NCBI GenBank assembly: GCA_030180135.1
Contig: CM058232.1
Span: 89,516,630-89,580,629, forward strand
DNA from: Orychophragmus violaceus
Lineage: Eukaryota > Streptophyta > Magnoliopsida > Brassicales > Brassicaceae
Direction: 5' to 3'
DNA length: 64,000 nt
Numbering within the stretch: the first letter of the stretch is position 1; each line of letters begins with the position of its first letter. The position numbers and the translations under genes were made by a program. The notes beneath the pieces are model-generated. The model searched no databases, was not told where the DNA came from, and worked only from the letters and a program-made list of their open reading frames with translations. Below, piece by piece: positions 1-10,563 of the stretch.

Positions 1-117
1 GGGGAGAGAATTGTAATGGCCCAATTCCCATAGCACAAAATTTTTAAAAGAAAGAGAGAAAAAGCCCAGCCCGTTAGCCAAGCCCATTTTCCTTTTTGCA
101 AAACCCTAGCTCTCCCT

Positions 118-125
118 TATAAATA
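118..125 (+). promoter_or_regulatory. TATA box of the LTR
   Basis: TATAAATA lies about 105 bp inside the LTR and is followed by a pyrimidine-rich CTCTCTTTTCT stretch typical of plant transcription starts. It would be the core promoter of the LTR. Confidence 0.55.
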
Positions 126-432
126 GGAGCCTCCTCCTCTTTCAAAACTCATTCTCTCTTTTCTGCTGCGGAGCTCTGTCGGAGTGCGAAGTTGACCGAA
201 GCCCTAGAAGCCACTATTCGCATTTTCAAGCCTCCCTTCGATCCAGGTAACCTTCGAACCCCGTAGATCTGAGTTTTCAAAACCCGAAACACGTTTTCAA
301 TCGTTTTCCAAAAAATATCCTGAATCCCGAGAAACCGAGCACACCACCGTGACCGCCTCGACGAGACGAAGCCTGAGCCGCCGACCGATCGCCGATCAGC
401 CGCCGCACGCGCCGTCACGCGCCGCCGGAGTG

Positions 433-540
433 CCCACGCGCCGACCGCCGGAGTCGCCCGCCACCGCCACGCGCGCCGGAGGAGCCACGCGCAGGAGCCC
501 ACGCGCCGACCGCCGGAGTCGCCCGCCACCGCCACGCGCC
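433..540. repeat. GC-rich tandem duplication, ~65-bp period
   Basis: A unit starting CCCACGCGCCGACCGCCGGA occurs at 433 and again at 498. It accounts for the spurious arginine/proline-rich open frames on both strands here. Confidence 0.7.
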
Positions 541-1829
541 GCCGTCGCCGCCGTCATGCGCCGCCGTTGCCGCCGTCGCCGCCGGAGCCGCCGTTGACCG
601 CCGCCGTTGACCGCCGCCGTTGACCACCGGTCCGGTTTGGTTGGTCCGGTTTGGTTGGTCCGGTTCGGTTCAATTCGAATTTCAATTCGATTCCGGTTTA
701 AATCAATTTCGTTCGGTTTAATCCGGTTTAGCTAAATCAATTTCAATTTTGGTTTCCATTCGGTTTAATCCAATTAGATCCGGTTTGCTTTGGTTTGCCA
801 AAATTGATTTCAATTTCCGGTTTAATCCAAACCAATTCCAATTCGATTTCAATTCGGTTGAGTTAGTTTATGATTTGAACCTCCAACTTCTTCCGATCAT
901 ATCTAGACCGTCTTAAACCCGAATCGAGTGATTCAAAAGCCTAAACCGCTTCTTTTTCGCTCTCTTTCCAGAAATGTCGTCCGTTCGGTCTCATGAAGTT
1001 CCTAAATTACGGAAATTCCCTTCTTTGGCTAAGGTGAGGTTTTTCGGTTCAATCTTCGCTTGCCCTATTCCATTCCGGACGATAGTCCTTCGTTAATGTT
1101 GTCAATCCTAGGTAGTATAGGAGTAGTAAAGCGCTGATGTGATTGATTGCAGAACGTAGAATGCTAGGTTATCGCTTAAACTGAAAACGTTGATTGTGCT
1201 TGATGGACATGTATTACGTAGAATTGTGGTAGGGCCCCCGAAAGGGTGTTTGGTGACGGCTTGCGTATAACGAGTTTGGTACGCAACCCTTGTATCGTCG
1301 TAAGGGGGGTTTCGGCGAGCCCTCCAATTTCGTTGGAGTTGGAGTTGGGCACCGGGGCCAATGGCGGGCTCCGGTTGCTGTTTATTTTAATGCACTCTGT
1401 GGTCGATTTGGTTGCGCTTTCATTTCGTAGTAGTCCATTGGGACGTAGGTTGTGTGATAAAGCCTTCGGGTGATGCTTGCAAGGTGATATTAGCCTAGGA
1501 CTTGTGATTCGTAATCGTGTAGTGTAAGCTGGGATCGCGGGTTCCCTAAATCCGCCCCTCACTGGGTAATTGTGTTTGAAACAATTGCTCAGACCTCCTT
1601 TTCCTTTCCCCTGCCCCGTTTTCTTGCAGGTCCGGATGCGGGATTGATTCGATCGGGTGATGACATTGGTGTATTTGAATCCGAAGAGAGCGCCGGGTCC
1701 TGGGACAAGTTGAGTGACATCCCGGTTGGACCAAAATGGGCTCCACGGGTGTCCTAATGCCGCGTCTCCGGTTTAACCGGGAGGCGGGTGTTACAGTATA
1801 GTTTAATCGTGGCCAGTAGTGGAGGAGAC

Positions 1830-2902
1830 ATGGAAGACACCTTCACGGCTCGAATCACGGAAAAACGAATCCCTAATCTAGGCAAACTCAAAATTCCAAA
1901 CTTTGACGGAACAACTAATTCGAAGGCTCACATGATGGATTTCCACATAGCAATGGGAAGAGCCAATCTGAGGGAAAGAGAGAAGAACGCCAGTTATTGT
2001 CTCTTTTTCGTAGAACATCTTAAAGGAGCAGCACTCGAATGGTTCTCCAGTCTAGAACATCACTCCATTGGTAGCTTCCAACAAATATCCTCGGAATTCA
2101 TGAAACAATACTCGATATTCATGGACCGGGATACTTCTAACGTCGATATGTGGTCAATGAATCAAAGCACGACAGAGAGCCTAAGGAAGTTTATCAAAAT
2201 ATTCAAGAAGGTGACGTCAAGGATCGGAGGCTTAAGCGATAAAGTTTGCATTGACGCGCTAAAAAAATCATTATGTACGAATAACACTTCATGAAGGAAA
2301 TCTCTTTGAACGGACCTCAAACGATGGCGGACACCTTGGATAGGGTAATAGAAATCATTGTCAACAAAGAGGAAATGAAAGTCCAATCCCAGAATCACAA
2401 ATCGACGAAACAATCAAGAAAAGATGTCCGACTACCCAATAATGTAGGCAAAGACAAACGATGTTCGAGAACGGGTAGCAGAGCGCGACATGAAAAGATG
2501 AACGGATCACATAACTATCAGGTCAGCTCGAATGAGCGTGAAAGCGGATGGACTGAACGAGGAAAAGGTCAATGGAACATGTGGACAAGGAACTTTAACT
2601 CGTGCGACGAAAAAACATTCTGCGAGCATCATCAATCCTACGGACACCACACCGCCGTTTGTCGCAAGCTGGACATTAAAGTTGCAGCAAAACTTGTGGC
2701 CGGAGAACTCGGTGACGCGGTAAGCGTCAAAGACTTCAACGACAATGAAGCCAGAGGTCGACCGAATAAGGCAAGCAAGGGCAACGAGCCGAATCAGCAC
2801 GACCAAGAGAAAAATACTCGAGAAGAATCAACGAAAACTGGCAATAACAAATGGAATAAAGAAAAGACAAAGATCCTAAGGCAAGCAATCGAAAAAAAAT
2901 AA
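1830..2902 (+). pseudogene. Ty3/gypsy gag, frameshifted
   Basis: The ATG at 1830 opens a frame whose product resembles plant gypsy gag. It has a KLKIPNFDGTTNSKAHM-like start, then an ALEWFSSL motif and a QYSIFM segment typical of the retrotransposon gag domain. The frame breaks at about 2285-2294 and continues in another frame to 2902 with a basic, Asn/Lys-rich tail that includes a CEHHQSYGHHTAVC zinc-knuckle-like motif. Gag would form the virus-like particle. The break makes it non-functional. Its link to the LTR ending at 1795 is uncertain: no initiator-tRNA binding site is visible between them, so the LTR may simply have inserted next to this older element. Confidence 0.75.
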
Positions 2903-2970
2903 ATATGATCATTGAAGGACTGCAATGCTGCCAAGATGCGAGGCCATCCATCAATCCTATTCCCAGATAG

Positions 2971-3480
2971 ATGTGGAGAATCAACGACTACCAAAGACAT
3001 TCTAAGAGAAGTGCCGATTGGCGCACACCCTATCAGATCCCGAACCACATGATAACGCTCGAGGAAATCTGGATTTTGGGAATCGATCGACCACGCAACA
3101 ATCCTCTCATCATCAAACTAACCATCAACAATCATAATGTACCAAGGATCCTAGTCGACACATGAAGTTCCGTGGAAGTGATCTTCAATGATACCTTAAG
3201 GAGAATGAACGTAAGCTTGAACAAAGTATCACCTTCCCCATCATCGTTAGCAGGATTTGCTGGAGACGCAACGATAACTCGCAGAACTATTAAGTTACAA
3301 GTACATCCTGGAGGGATCAATAAGATCGTCGAATTTTGGTGATAGACCGTCCGATAATCTACAACATAATCGTAGGATGGATAAAATCCATGAGAGTCAT
3401 CCCATCAACCTATCATCTCTTCTGAAGTTCCCAACGCCCTTCAGAGCCAGGACACTTTGGGGAAGCCGAGGAAAACCAAC
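2971..3480 (+). pseudogene. Ty3/gypsy aspartic protease region, broken
   Basis: Downstream of gag, the frame from 2971 reads IDRPRNNPLIIKLTINN and then reaches the protease active site, where the expected D-T-G-S-S appears as D-T-stop-S-S. The Gly codon GGA has become TGA at 3163-3165. The same frame then continues through VEVIFNDTLRRMN to 3342. After a one-base shift near 3340 it reads VIDRPIIYNIIVG, the usual flap-to-C-terminal part of plant gypsy proteases. Another one-base shift lies near 3420, before KFPTPFRARTLWG. No reverse transcriptase follows. The element is a gag-protease remnant. Confidence 0.65.
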
Positions 3481-4483
3481 TCCGAATCACCCTTGAGGCA
3501 ACGAGCAAAGAAAAGATACCAATCCCATCGATCGATCGATCACATACAATGTTTCTTCGAAGAAGATTGGTCCTAAGAAAATTATGGCGCAATCCGATAG
3601 TTCGAAGGACATAATTAGACTGGGCAAGACCATATATAATCACAAAGGAGATTCACCCCGAAGTGTACGAGATCGAAACAATGGACAACATCAGGATACT
3701 GAAAGGATGGAATGCAATGCATCATAGGAAATACTGCTAAATTGAGACTTCTAAACGTCTAAAAAGAGACGATTTGAACTACGGGACGTCTTGATCCCAA
3801 AAGGGGTACGTAGGCAGTCGATCTTTTGATCGGTTCAGCTGTCCACCTCTCGAAAAGGGCGGGAGTGGGTCCGTATATAATTGTACTTCCAAATCGGAAA
3901 TTCAAAAAATTTTGAAACAATTTCGGACTCGAATGCAACCTATTCAGATGCAACTCCTCAGACAAAAATGCTCGGAAACTCAAGGCACACATAACTGTTT
4001 GCATGAAGATGCTCAAAACTCTGGACATACCAACTCAAAAATCCAAACATACGAGATCGGAAATTTCAAAAAAACCAGCTCTAAAATCTGAGCAGATCAG
4101 CTCAAAAATCTGAGCATGCTACTTTCATCAACTAGAGGCAAAACTCTTCCGCTCGTGAACCCAACCAATTTTGAGATCCACTCGGACAGTATCCTCGGAA
4201 CATTCACTCGATAATCCTTCAAGAAAATCGATACACCAGATCACGATCGCACAAGCTCGACGTCTCCTCAAAGGTTCAACTCCTCAATCATACGCTCGTA
4301 ATTTTCCAGTAAACGATAATAACTTTCTTTAACTTTCATTTGATTTACTTGTCTTAAAATCAAATTTAGGATTCGAACTTCATAGTTTAGTAAACCAGTC
4401 CAACTCATTAGCTGTCGAATCATCCTAAGTCTAGTTTGGTATATATGCATTCTCTATCTCGTTTGTTGCTGGCCACAGCAGAC
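3481..4483. other. Degenerate gypsy 3' non-coding sequence
   Basis: No gene is visible here. Near 3640-3735 a fragment ending WNAMHHRKY resembles the C-terminus of gypsy gag-protease polyproteins. Around 3770-3850 a GAACTACGGGACGTCTTGAT...GTACGTAGGCAG stretch matches a signature I recognise from untranslated parts of several plant gypsy elements. From 3950 to 4130 the sequence is rich in diverged GCTCGGAAACT / AAAATCTGAGCA short repeats, related to those at 5871-6012. Confidence 0.4.
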
Positions 4484-4672
4484 GAACAAACACATCCTTA
4501 CGGATCCTGACCAAGATCCAATACAGTGTGAGGTCCTATACACCGAACAAACACATCTTTCACGGATCCTAACCAACATATCCTATACGGGTTGAGGTTC
4601 TATACATCAAACAAACACATCCTTTATGGATCCTAACCAACATTTCCTATGCTGATTAAGGTTCTATACATC
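4484..4672. repeat. Tandem repeat, three units of 61-63 bp
   Basis: Units begin at 4484, 4545 and 4608 with GAACAAACACATC (third unit slightly diverged), each followed by a GGATCCTRACCAA core and ending AGGTYCTATACA. They lie in the 3' non-coding part of the degenerate gypsy element. Confidence 0.75.
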
Positions 4673-4724
4673 CAAAAAATGGATAAAAGTGCGCTATATA
4701 AATTCCTAATACATGTTAGGTATG

Positions 4725-5103
4725 TTTGCTATCGATGAAGGGAACATTAGTCGAGAATGTCTCGCACCAGTACCGAATTCATAGTAAACCACAAAACCCA
4801 CTATACGCTTCTTAGCACACTAGTCCACAAGTCTCGACCAAGTATACCTTGGTCTGGTATCCGCGAGGTGAGTCCTACATGATATCAACTTACTATTGAC
4901 AACGAGAATGTAAGTTGAGGTGTCTCACAAAAGTACCGAGATCAAAGTGAGCATCTAAACCCAGTAAACGCTCCTTAGCACATTGGTCTAAACGACATCC
5001 CGGCCGTGTACGCCTCAACCGGTATCCGCTGACACCAATTTTCTATTGACAACAAGAATATAAGTCAAGATGCCTCGCACCAGTACCGTACTCAAAGTAA
5101 ATT
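4725..5103. repeat. Diverged tandem repeat, ~150-170 bp units
   Basis: About 2.5 units share CTATTGACAAC (4890, 5042), CTCGCACCAGTACCG (4760, 5076) and AAACCCA...ACGCT..TTAGCACA (4795, 4955). The last unit runs into the 90-bp array that starts at 5106, and both share the AACCCAGT-ACGCTTC core, so one probably arose from part of the other. Confidence 0.6.
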
Positions 5104-5105
5104 TT

Positions 5106-5554
5106 GAAACCCAGTTATACGCTTCCAAGCACGCTAGTCTTTGTCATCACAGGCTTGTTAGTAGAGTATATCTCACTAACCTTCGAATTTAACTCGAAAC
5201 CCAGTTAAACGCTTCCGAGCACACTGGTCTTAGTCATCACACGTTCATAAGTAGAGTATATCTTGATAACCTTCGAACTTAAATCGAAACCCAGTTAGAC
5301 GCTTCCGAGCACACTGGTCTTAGTCATCACATGTTCGTAAGTAGAGTATAGCTCGCTAACCTTTGAACTTAACTCGAAACCCAGTTAGATGCTTCTGTGC
5401 ACACTGGTCTTAGTCATCAGATGTCGTAAGTAGAGTATATCTTGCCAACCTTTGAACTTAACTCGAAACCCAGTTAGACGCTTTCAAGCACACTGGTCTT
5501 AGTCATCACATGTTCGTAAGTAGAGTATATCTCGCCAAAATTCAAACTTAGAAC
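5106..5554. repeat. Tandem repeat, five 90-bp units
   Basis: Units begin GAAACCCAGTTA at 5106, 5196, 5286, 5376 and 5465 (periods 90, 90, 90, 89). Each carries GCACACTGGTCTTAGTCATC and a GTAGAGTATATCTC segment. Such satellite-like arrays are common in the 3' untranslated region of plant gypsy elements. Confidence 0.85.
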
Positions 5555-5870
5555 TTGACTCAAAACACGGGAAAACGCTTTTATATGTGTCGGATTCAAG
5601 TATTATTACCAAAACGGGTCCATGAGACGGACATATTTTGCTGATTTGCAAACTCAGAATACAACCAATTATACCTCCAAGCGCAACACTTCTAAAGCGC
5701 CAAGAGTCGAACAGAAATCACACCTTCCTCCGGGGTCTATACGAAGCCATTCAAAAAGTCTTTGAGAAATACGAATCCGACTCGGACAGTCCAAACAAAG
5801 ATAAAAAAGAAAAAAAATTCCCAACAAAATCTGTTCGACCAACTAACACATCATAAAACACGCTCGTAAA
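5555..5870. other. No gene recognised
   Basis: This stretch is AT-rich and non-repetitive. A 72-codon open frame at 5638-5856 has no recognisable motif and no support beyond its length. Confidence 0.4.
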
Positions 5871-6012
5871 CTCGAGCAAACATGCCCGGAAATCCGGGCA
5901 AACATGCTCGGAAATTCCAAACAATCTTGCTCGGAAACTCCGAGTAGACATGCTTGGAAATCCGAGCAGTCTTTCTCAGAAATCCTGAGCAGTCTTGCTC
6001 GAAAATTCTTAC
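5871..6012. repeat. Short palindromic repeats, ~27-30 bp period
   Basis: About five diverged units of the form ATGCTCGGAAATCCGAGCA are spaced by 8-12 bases. Each has CTCGG...CCGAG or CCCGG...CCGGG arms around AAAT or AAACT, so each unit can fold into a small hairpin. Changes in one arm are often matched in the other (CCCGGAAATCCGGG, CTCAGAAATCCTGAG). Confidence 0.65.
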
Positions 6013-6183
6013 AAATATAGATAACTCTTACAAAACAAAGAGACCGATACTCCAAAGACGAGTCTTAAAAATCAAAGATAAGTTAACACCAATTCGACCC
6101 ACAACAAATGCCACGAACTCCTTCAGCTTTGCAATCTCTTCGCCATTGTTTTTCATCTCCATACGCATTTGTTGTATCTGGAA

Positions 6184-6569
6184 TTAATGGTGTGATAAGC
6201 TTTGAATCCTCTCGGACTGCTCCTTAACCTCCCTCCTAAAATTAGTCATCTCTTCTTCGACATCGTGAACCCATTTTTTCCGAATGTGGTAGCCATCATT
6301 CTGTACATAAATACATATATGAACATATATCCAATATTGCCATTAAATTTCTAAACGTGGTCTCCTCTTCTCACCTCAAACACATTGCAGGTAAAGTATC
6401 TCATTCCTATCTCGGCTTCAGTTTCGGTTTGAGAGGTATCCTCGATGATTCGTCCACCACATGGACATCTTTTTGGAATGTCATAATCACCACAGGCTAT
6501 GGCATAAAGCCTGTAGATTAGCATCTTGTTCCTCTTTGCATCACTATAGCTTGGGACTATAATGAAGAT
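6184..6569 (-). pseudogene. GRF-type zinc-finger gene fragment (two exons)
   Basis: Read on the minus strand, an exon from 6569 to 6375 gives IPKRCPCGGRIIEDTS followed by RYFTCNVFE, the Cys pattern of a GRF-type zinc finger. A 74-bp intron (6374-6301) with clean GTGAGA donor and TACAG acceptor follows. The next exon (6300-6184) gives NDGYHIRKKWVHDVEEEM, the coiled-coil segment usually found right after this finger in plants, and ends at a TAA. A pyrimidine-rich acceptor at about 6570 suggests at least one more upstream exon that I could not find. This small family is frequent near or inside Brassicaceae transposons. I call it a fragment because the 5' part is missing. Confidence 0.55.
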
Positions 6570-6784
6570 CTAAAAGTATATAGAAAGTAAAAATCAATGA
6601 AGCAATATCCTTCCGAAAAAGTTTACAATCATTCCAACGAATGCTAAAAACAATTCTACGATAACTAACTCGACACACAAATAAGTCTACAACCATTCAA
6701 ATGAATCCTCTAAACAAGTCTAAAATCACCAAACCAAAACTAGAAACAACTCTACAATTAGGTCTACAAACATGAAACAAAATC
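6570..6784. other. AC-rich sequence, no gene seen
   Basis: Loose repeats of the type AAACAACTCTACRATTA and CTACAACCATTC occur. It may be intron or 5' sequence of the zinc-finger fragment. No coding signal is visible. Confidence 0.35.
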
Positions 6785-7002
6785 TAAATATTATTGGAAC
6801 TCATGCAAAAATTTCTTACACAACATAATATTTAAAGAAAGAATTTGAGATGAAAGATCTTGGAAAAACAAAATTTTGTTATAATTGCAATATATGTTGA
6901 TGATTTAAATATTATTGGAACTCATGCAAAAATTTCTGACACAACATAATATTTAAAGAAAGAATTTGAGATGAAAGATCTTGGAAAAACAAAATTTTGT
7001 TT
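6785..7002 (+). repeat. Partial tandem duplication inside copia reverse transcriptase
   Basis: A ~95-bp block starting TAAATATTATTGGAACTCAT at 6785 recurs at 6906 (offset 121 bp) with about two changes. Only the second copy is preceded by the YVDD codons (from 6893), so the duplication copied sequence downstream of YVDD to a position upstream of it. Confidence 0.8.
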
Positions 7003-7853
7003 GCGACTATAAATTGAACATGTAAAGAATGAAATTCTAGTACATCAAAAGACATACGCAGAAAATGTGCTAAAAAGTTCTATATGGATGAAGCACACCC
7101 CTTGAGCAGTCTAATGGTTGTAAGATCACTTGATGTGTCAAATGATCCATTCCGCCCTCGGGAAAACAATGAAGAATTCTTGATCTTGAAGTACCATACT
7201 TAAGTGCAATAGGAGCATTAACGTACCTTGCTAGTCACACAAGACCAATTATATCATTTTCGGTGAATTTGTTAGCAAGGTTTAGCTCATGCCCAACTCA
7301 AGGCAGTGGAATGGGATTAAGCATATACTTCGTTTCCTCCGCGGTACAAAAAATATGGGCTTATTCTTTTCTAACTTATCAAAGGAAGGCTTAATTGGTT
7401 TTCCAGACACAAGATACTTATCTGATCCCCATATTGCTAGATCGCAAACAGGATATGTGTTCACTTGCGGAGGTACTGCCATTTCTTGGCAGTCTATGAA
7501 GCGAATTCTTACCGCCACTTTTTCTAACCATGTAGAGATTTTAGCCATTCATGAAATTAGTCGCGAGTGTGTATGGTTAAGATTTTTAGTTCATCATATA
7601 TAAGAAGATTGTGGTCTTTCTGTAGGGAAAGAAGCTCCAATAATTACTTATGAAGACAATGCAGTATGCATCACACAACTCAAAGAAGGATACATTAAAG
7701 ATGACAGAACAACATTTTGCCAAAGTTCTACAGATTCGTTCAAGCGATAATTTGGGTGACTTATTTGCCAATGCGCTATCTACTTCTACTTTCAAGAAGT
7801 TAGTTCATCATTTTGGATTACGCCGTCTCAAAGATCTCAATATGTGTACTCAT
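6890..7853 (+). pseudogene. Ty1/copia reverse transcriptase-RNase H 3' fragment
   Basis: The fragment begins at IYVDDLNIIG, the catalytic YVDD box of copia reverse transcriptase, then reads FEMKDLGKTKFCL. RNase H follows (HILRFLRGTKNMGLFF, ARSQTGYVFTCGGTAISWQS, EISRECVWLRFL). The usual YTDA-type catalytic segment appears as FPDTRYLSDP. The frame has several stops and shifts (about 7090-7290 and 7600-7740). It lies directly upstream of a polypurine tract and a short LTR, so it is the 3' end of a 5'-truncated copia element unrelated in sequence to the four copia elements further right. Confidence 0.8.
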
Positions 7854-7869
7854 GAGGAGGGGGGGGGGG
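7854..7869 (+). other. Polypurine tract of the copia fragment
   Basis: GAGGAGG followed by a run of G immediately precedes the probable LTR. This is where plus-strand DNA synthesis starts in LTR elements. Confidence 0.65.
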
Positions 7870-7873
7870 TAAT

Positions 7874-8172
7874 TGTGTGTTGCACTCTTTTTCTCTTAAC
7901 CATGGTTTTTCACATTAAATTTTCCTAGTAAAATTTTTTATGAGGCAACATCTTACATTACGAATCATTCTATTATAATAGACATCCACATAAAAATATT
8001 AGAAATAATAAGTAGATGCCCATTATAAGACATATCTTATAGAAATTTTTAGAATAACTTGTATTCTAGGTTTTACTTGGTCGTCAAGTCTTTTATATTT
8101 CTATATATAAAAGAATTTTCATTCATTGAAATAAACGTATTTAATTTTTCTACCTTTCTTTTATTCACAACA
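7874..8172 (+). repeat. Probable copia 3' LTR (~299 bp)
   Basis: The LTR starts TGTGTGTTGCACTC after the purine tract and probably ends ATTCACAACA at 8172. The TGTTGCACTCTTTTTC opening is familiar from plant copia LTRs. Neither boundary can be verified because there is no second copy. Confidence 0.5.
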
Positions 8173-8925
8173 AATTGTATTATCAATCACAATTCTGCTT
8201 TCTTAATTTTTTTCCGAAGTCTCTAAAAGCACTCACGCCTAAACTACTATTTTTGTTCAATGTTTCGGTGAATTTGTAAAAGCTATAATTTAGGAATTTT
8301 CCATAATTTTTACAGCCATTATTTTTCTCAGTCTTGAAGTTTAAAAGTAAAAGTCTCAACCAAGCGCAGTCTTTGTACATTCTTTTGTTAAGATTGATTT
8401 TTTACATTTCTTGTCGAGCTTGATTTTTTTTTACTCTACTTTATGTTTTAGAAGCACCGGATTCACAGTACTACTACTAAAGGCACAACATCATCATCTT
8501 CGAGGAGACGGCAGACAAAAGGCTTCAAGCATTTCTCCATTGACAAGGCTAATGGGCAAATTAATCGGTGAAACTTGCAATACAACAATTCAAAGAATCA
8601 GTACACTAAAAAGTAAAAACATGAAAAATAGTTACCAATAATACTGCACTATGTCTGTGTCCTTAAACTACATACTTTTTTTTGGACAAAAAAACTCAAA
8701 CACTATAATGTGATGAAGTGTCTGTAAATTTAACTCGAATCAAATCTTTCAAGAGAGACCTTGTAGATAATAAATAAAAACTGGTTTTTTGTATAGAATA
8801 ATACATGCAAAAAAGTCAGAGTAGAACACCAACTCAATAATGTATGTATATACAAATCTCAAACTCCAGCTAATTCACAAGATCAGGTATCCATCCTTTA
8901 CTCAAACCCCCCAAATCCAAGAAAA
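8173..8925. other. AT-rich sequence downstream of the SBH1-like gene
   Basis: This contains the 3' flank and probably the 3' untranslated region of the minus-strand gene that ends at 8926. Short open frames occur on both strands (for example 8411-8641 +), but none shows a domain or motif I recognise. Confidence 0.45.
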
Positions 8926-10563
8926 TCAATCGTCTTTGAATTCTTTAGTAGGGCGTGCTTCGAATCCTCCATCTTCTCTTTTCTCAAGCGAATAAGGCAT
9001 GTACGTTCCCAGAATCCGATCCCACATGACAAAGAAAGGCTGAGAGAAATTGTATTTGCTTCCATAGAGCTGATGATGCACATCGTGGTAAGCCGAGTTG
9101 TTCTTGAAAACCATATGGAATAGATTTCCAGGAAGGCAGAGACCGCAATGGTCGTCCACAGTCTTGATTGTTGCGAAAGAGAAGAAGAAGATGGAAGTTC
9201 TTGGAGACATACCAGATATTAGGAAAGATAAGGCGCCTCCAATTGTATCCAAGATAAGACCTTCCACTGGATGGTTGTATAAAGCTCCATATGCATAAGG
9301 GGCAATAAGACGGTGGTGTTGAGAGTGGATATGTTTGTATAGAAACTTGTTGTGATGCATATAACGATGCATGAAGTATTGCCATGTGTCGAGGATTATC
9401 ATGGCCGTCACAAACTGTCTGGCTAGGACCAAAAGAGAAAACTGTTGCTCTTTGTCTGCTTCGGCATCACTTCCTGTGACCTGTGTAGACAATGGAGAAG
9501 AATATCTGAAGAGTGTTTAAAGCGAAAACCAGTACAAACAGAAAAGAAGATACTCCATCGTATTGATGAATCAAGCAATCAGGGCCATGTCAAATAAGAA
9601 AATTAAATATATAAAAGACATGTCTAGCAAATCAAGCATTCGTGATAAGACAAAGGAAACAAAGAATCCAACTTCACAGATTATAACAGCAGTCATAATA
9701 CCACCACATAACAACTCGTTTGGAATCTTTATTCACCAAAAGATTTGGCTTCGGAATAACGAAGGTGCTATTTAAGTATAGCTAATAAGAGCCAGGATCG
9801 AGGTCTTCCTTTATTCTTCTCTGAATCAGAATATTGTACATTTGAAGAATTTAAGACAAACTAAAGCAAAAGAAAGAGTCCTAAGGGTCAATTTCTACAA
9901 CATCTTAAGCTCTGAGAAGGCCAAAGCAATTGCCAATCACTAGAGGCTCTCCTCTTCAACCCCTAACTCCACTCATGCTTTCTTCTAAAGCTTTAATTAT
10001 CTTTCTATCACTGAGGTTACCAATCTGATTCATGGGTCATGAAAGGTTGAGAGTTACTCAACAATTAGGAAGAGAAAAGGAACTGAACAGTGAACAACCA
10101 ATCTATGATTTATCTTTCAGATGAAAAAGCCCTTTCTTCTAGCTTCTTAGCATTAGATTCATAAGAGGCAAAATGTACCTTTTGCAGCCACAACCCAAAA
10201 GATTCAACCCTTTTATATAAACAAAAATGTTGATCATCCATAAACGTCAGCATCAGATTGCCAAAGTCCTCAATATATGAATCCTAATTCCATTTTGTCA
10301 CCAATTCTCACTAAACGTTAATAAGCAAAAGACTTTACCGTGAACAAGAGGATAGCAACAATAGCTTGAACGAGCTGTTGAAGAAGAACCCCTTTCACGA
10401 CGGCTGATTTCGAGACGAGATTCTTCTCTTCTTCCTCGGCCTTGGAATGCAATCTGTAACTCTCGAGAGAAGAGAGCGCCACGTAAAACCCAGAATACAA
10501 CCAATAAACAACAATCGGAGCTACAGTGCCTAGCAATTCGTCCGAAACATCAAAATCCATCAT
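8926..10563 (-). CDS. SBH1: Sphingoid-base C4-hydroxylase, SBH1-like
   Basis: Exon 1 (10563-10339) encodes 75 residues and exon 2 (9480-8926) encodes 184 plus the stop, 259 in all; Arabidopsis SBH1 is about 260. The 858-bp intron has a GTAAAG donor and a CACAG acceptor in phase 0, joining ...LLFT to VTGSD. The enzyme is a membrane di-iron hydroxylase of the fatty acid hydroxylase superfamily. It adds the C4 hydroxyl that turns dihydrosphingosine bases into phytosphingosine types, in the endoplasmic reticulum. The His clusters are visible: HRYMHH (113-118), HSQHH (127-131) and HDVHH (207-211). Hydrophobic segments lie near residues 12-30, 55-75, 90-110 and 150-180. The protein ends in an intact FKDD tail. 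No stops or shifts are present, so it is probably functional. SBH1 versus its paralogue SBH2 rests on remembered similarity. The upstream ATG at 10563 is chosen; a second ATG follows immediately. Confidence 0.95.

Larger units (their letters stand above)
12..1795 (+). repeat. Chromovirus-type LTR (probable 3' LTR)
   Basis: The segment begins TGTAATGGCCC and ends GGGTGTTACA, so it has TG...CA ends with matching TGTAA/TTACA termini. Bases 1-11 (GGGGAGAGAAT) are a polypurine tract directly before the start, which suggests a 3' LTR whose element body lies left of the window. The same start and a similar purine tract occur on the minus strand at 21829, 24626, 27444 and 30264, so it belongs to the same broad chromovirus lineage. 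The interior has a TATA box near 118, a very GC-rich proline/arginine-like stretch (350-620) and a tract of degenerate GGTTYGG-like repeats (620-860). The LTR assignment is inferred; no second copy is in view. Confidence 0.65.

Noticed and set aside
149..627. Arg/Pro-rich open frames on both strands
   Set aside because: Produced by GC-rich tandem duplication in an LTR; no start context, motif or homology.
12..1795. LTR as the 5' LTR of the gag at 1830
   Set aside because: No primer-binding site follows 1795, and the purine tract at 1-11 marks a 3' LTR; kept only as an alternative.
5106..5554. CRISPR-like regular repeats
   Set aside because: Units are contiguous 90-bp tandem repeats without unique spacers, in a plant genome.
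8411..8641. Possible exon downstream of the SBH1-like gene
   Set aside because: A 76-codon frame with low-complexity start; no splice structure or motif I can name.
9563..9775. 70-codon plus-strand frame
   Set aside because: It lies wholly inside the SBH1-like intron and has no motif.
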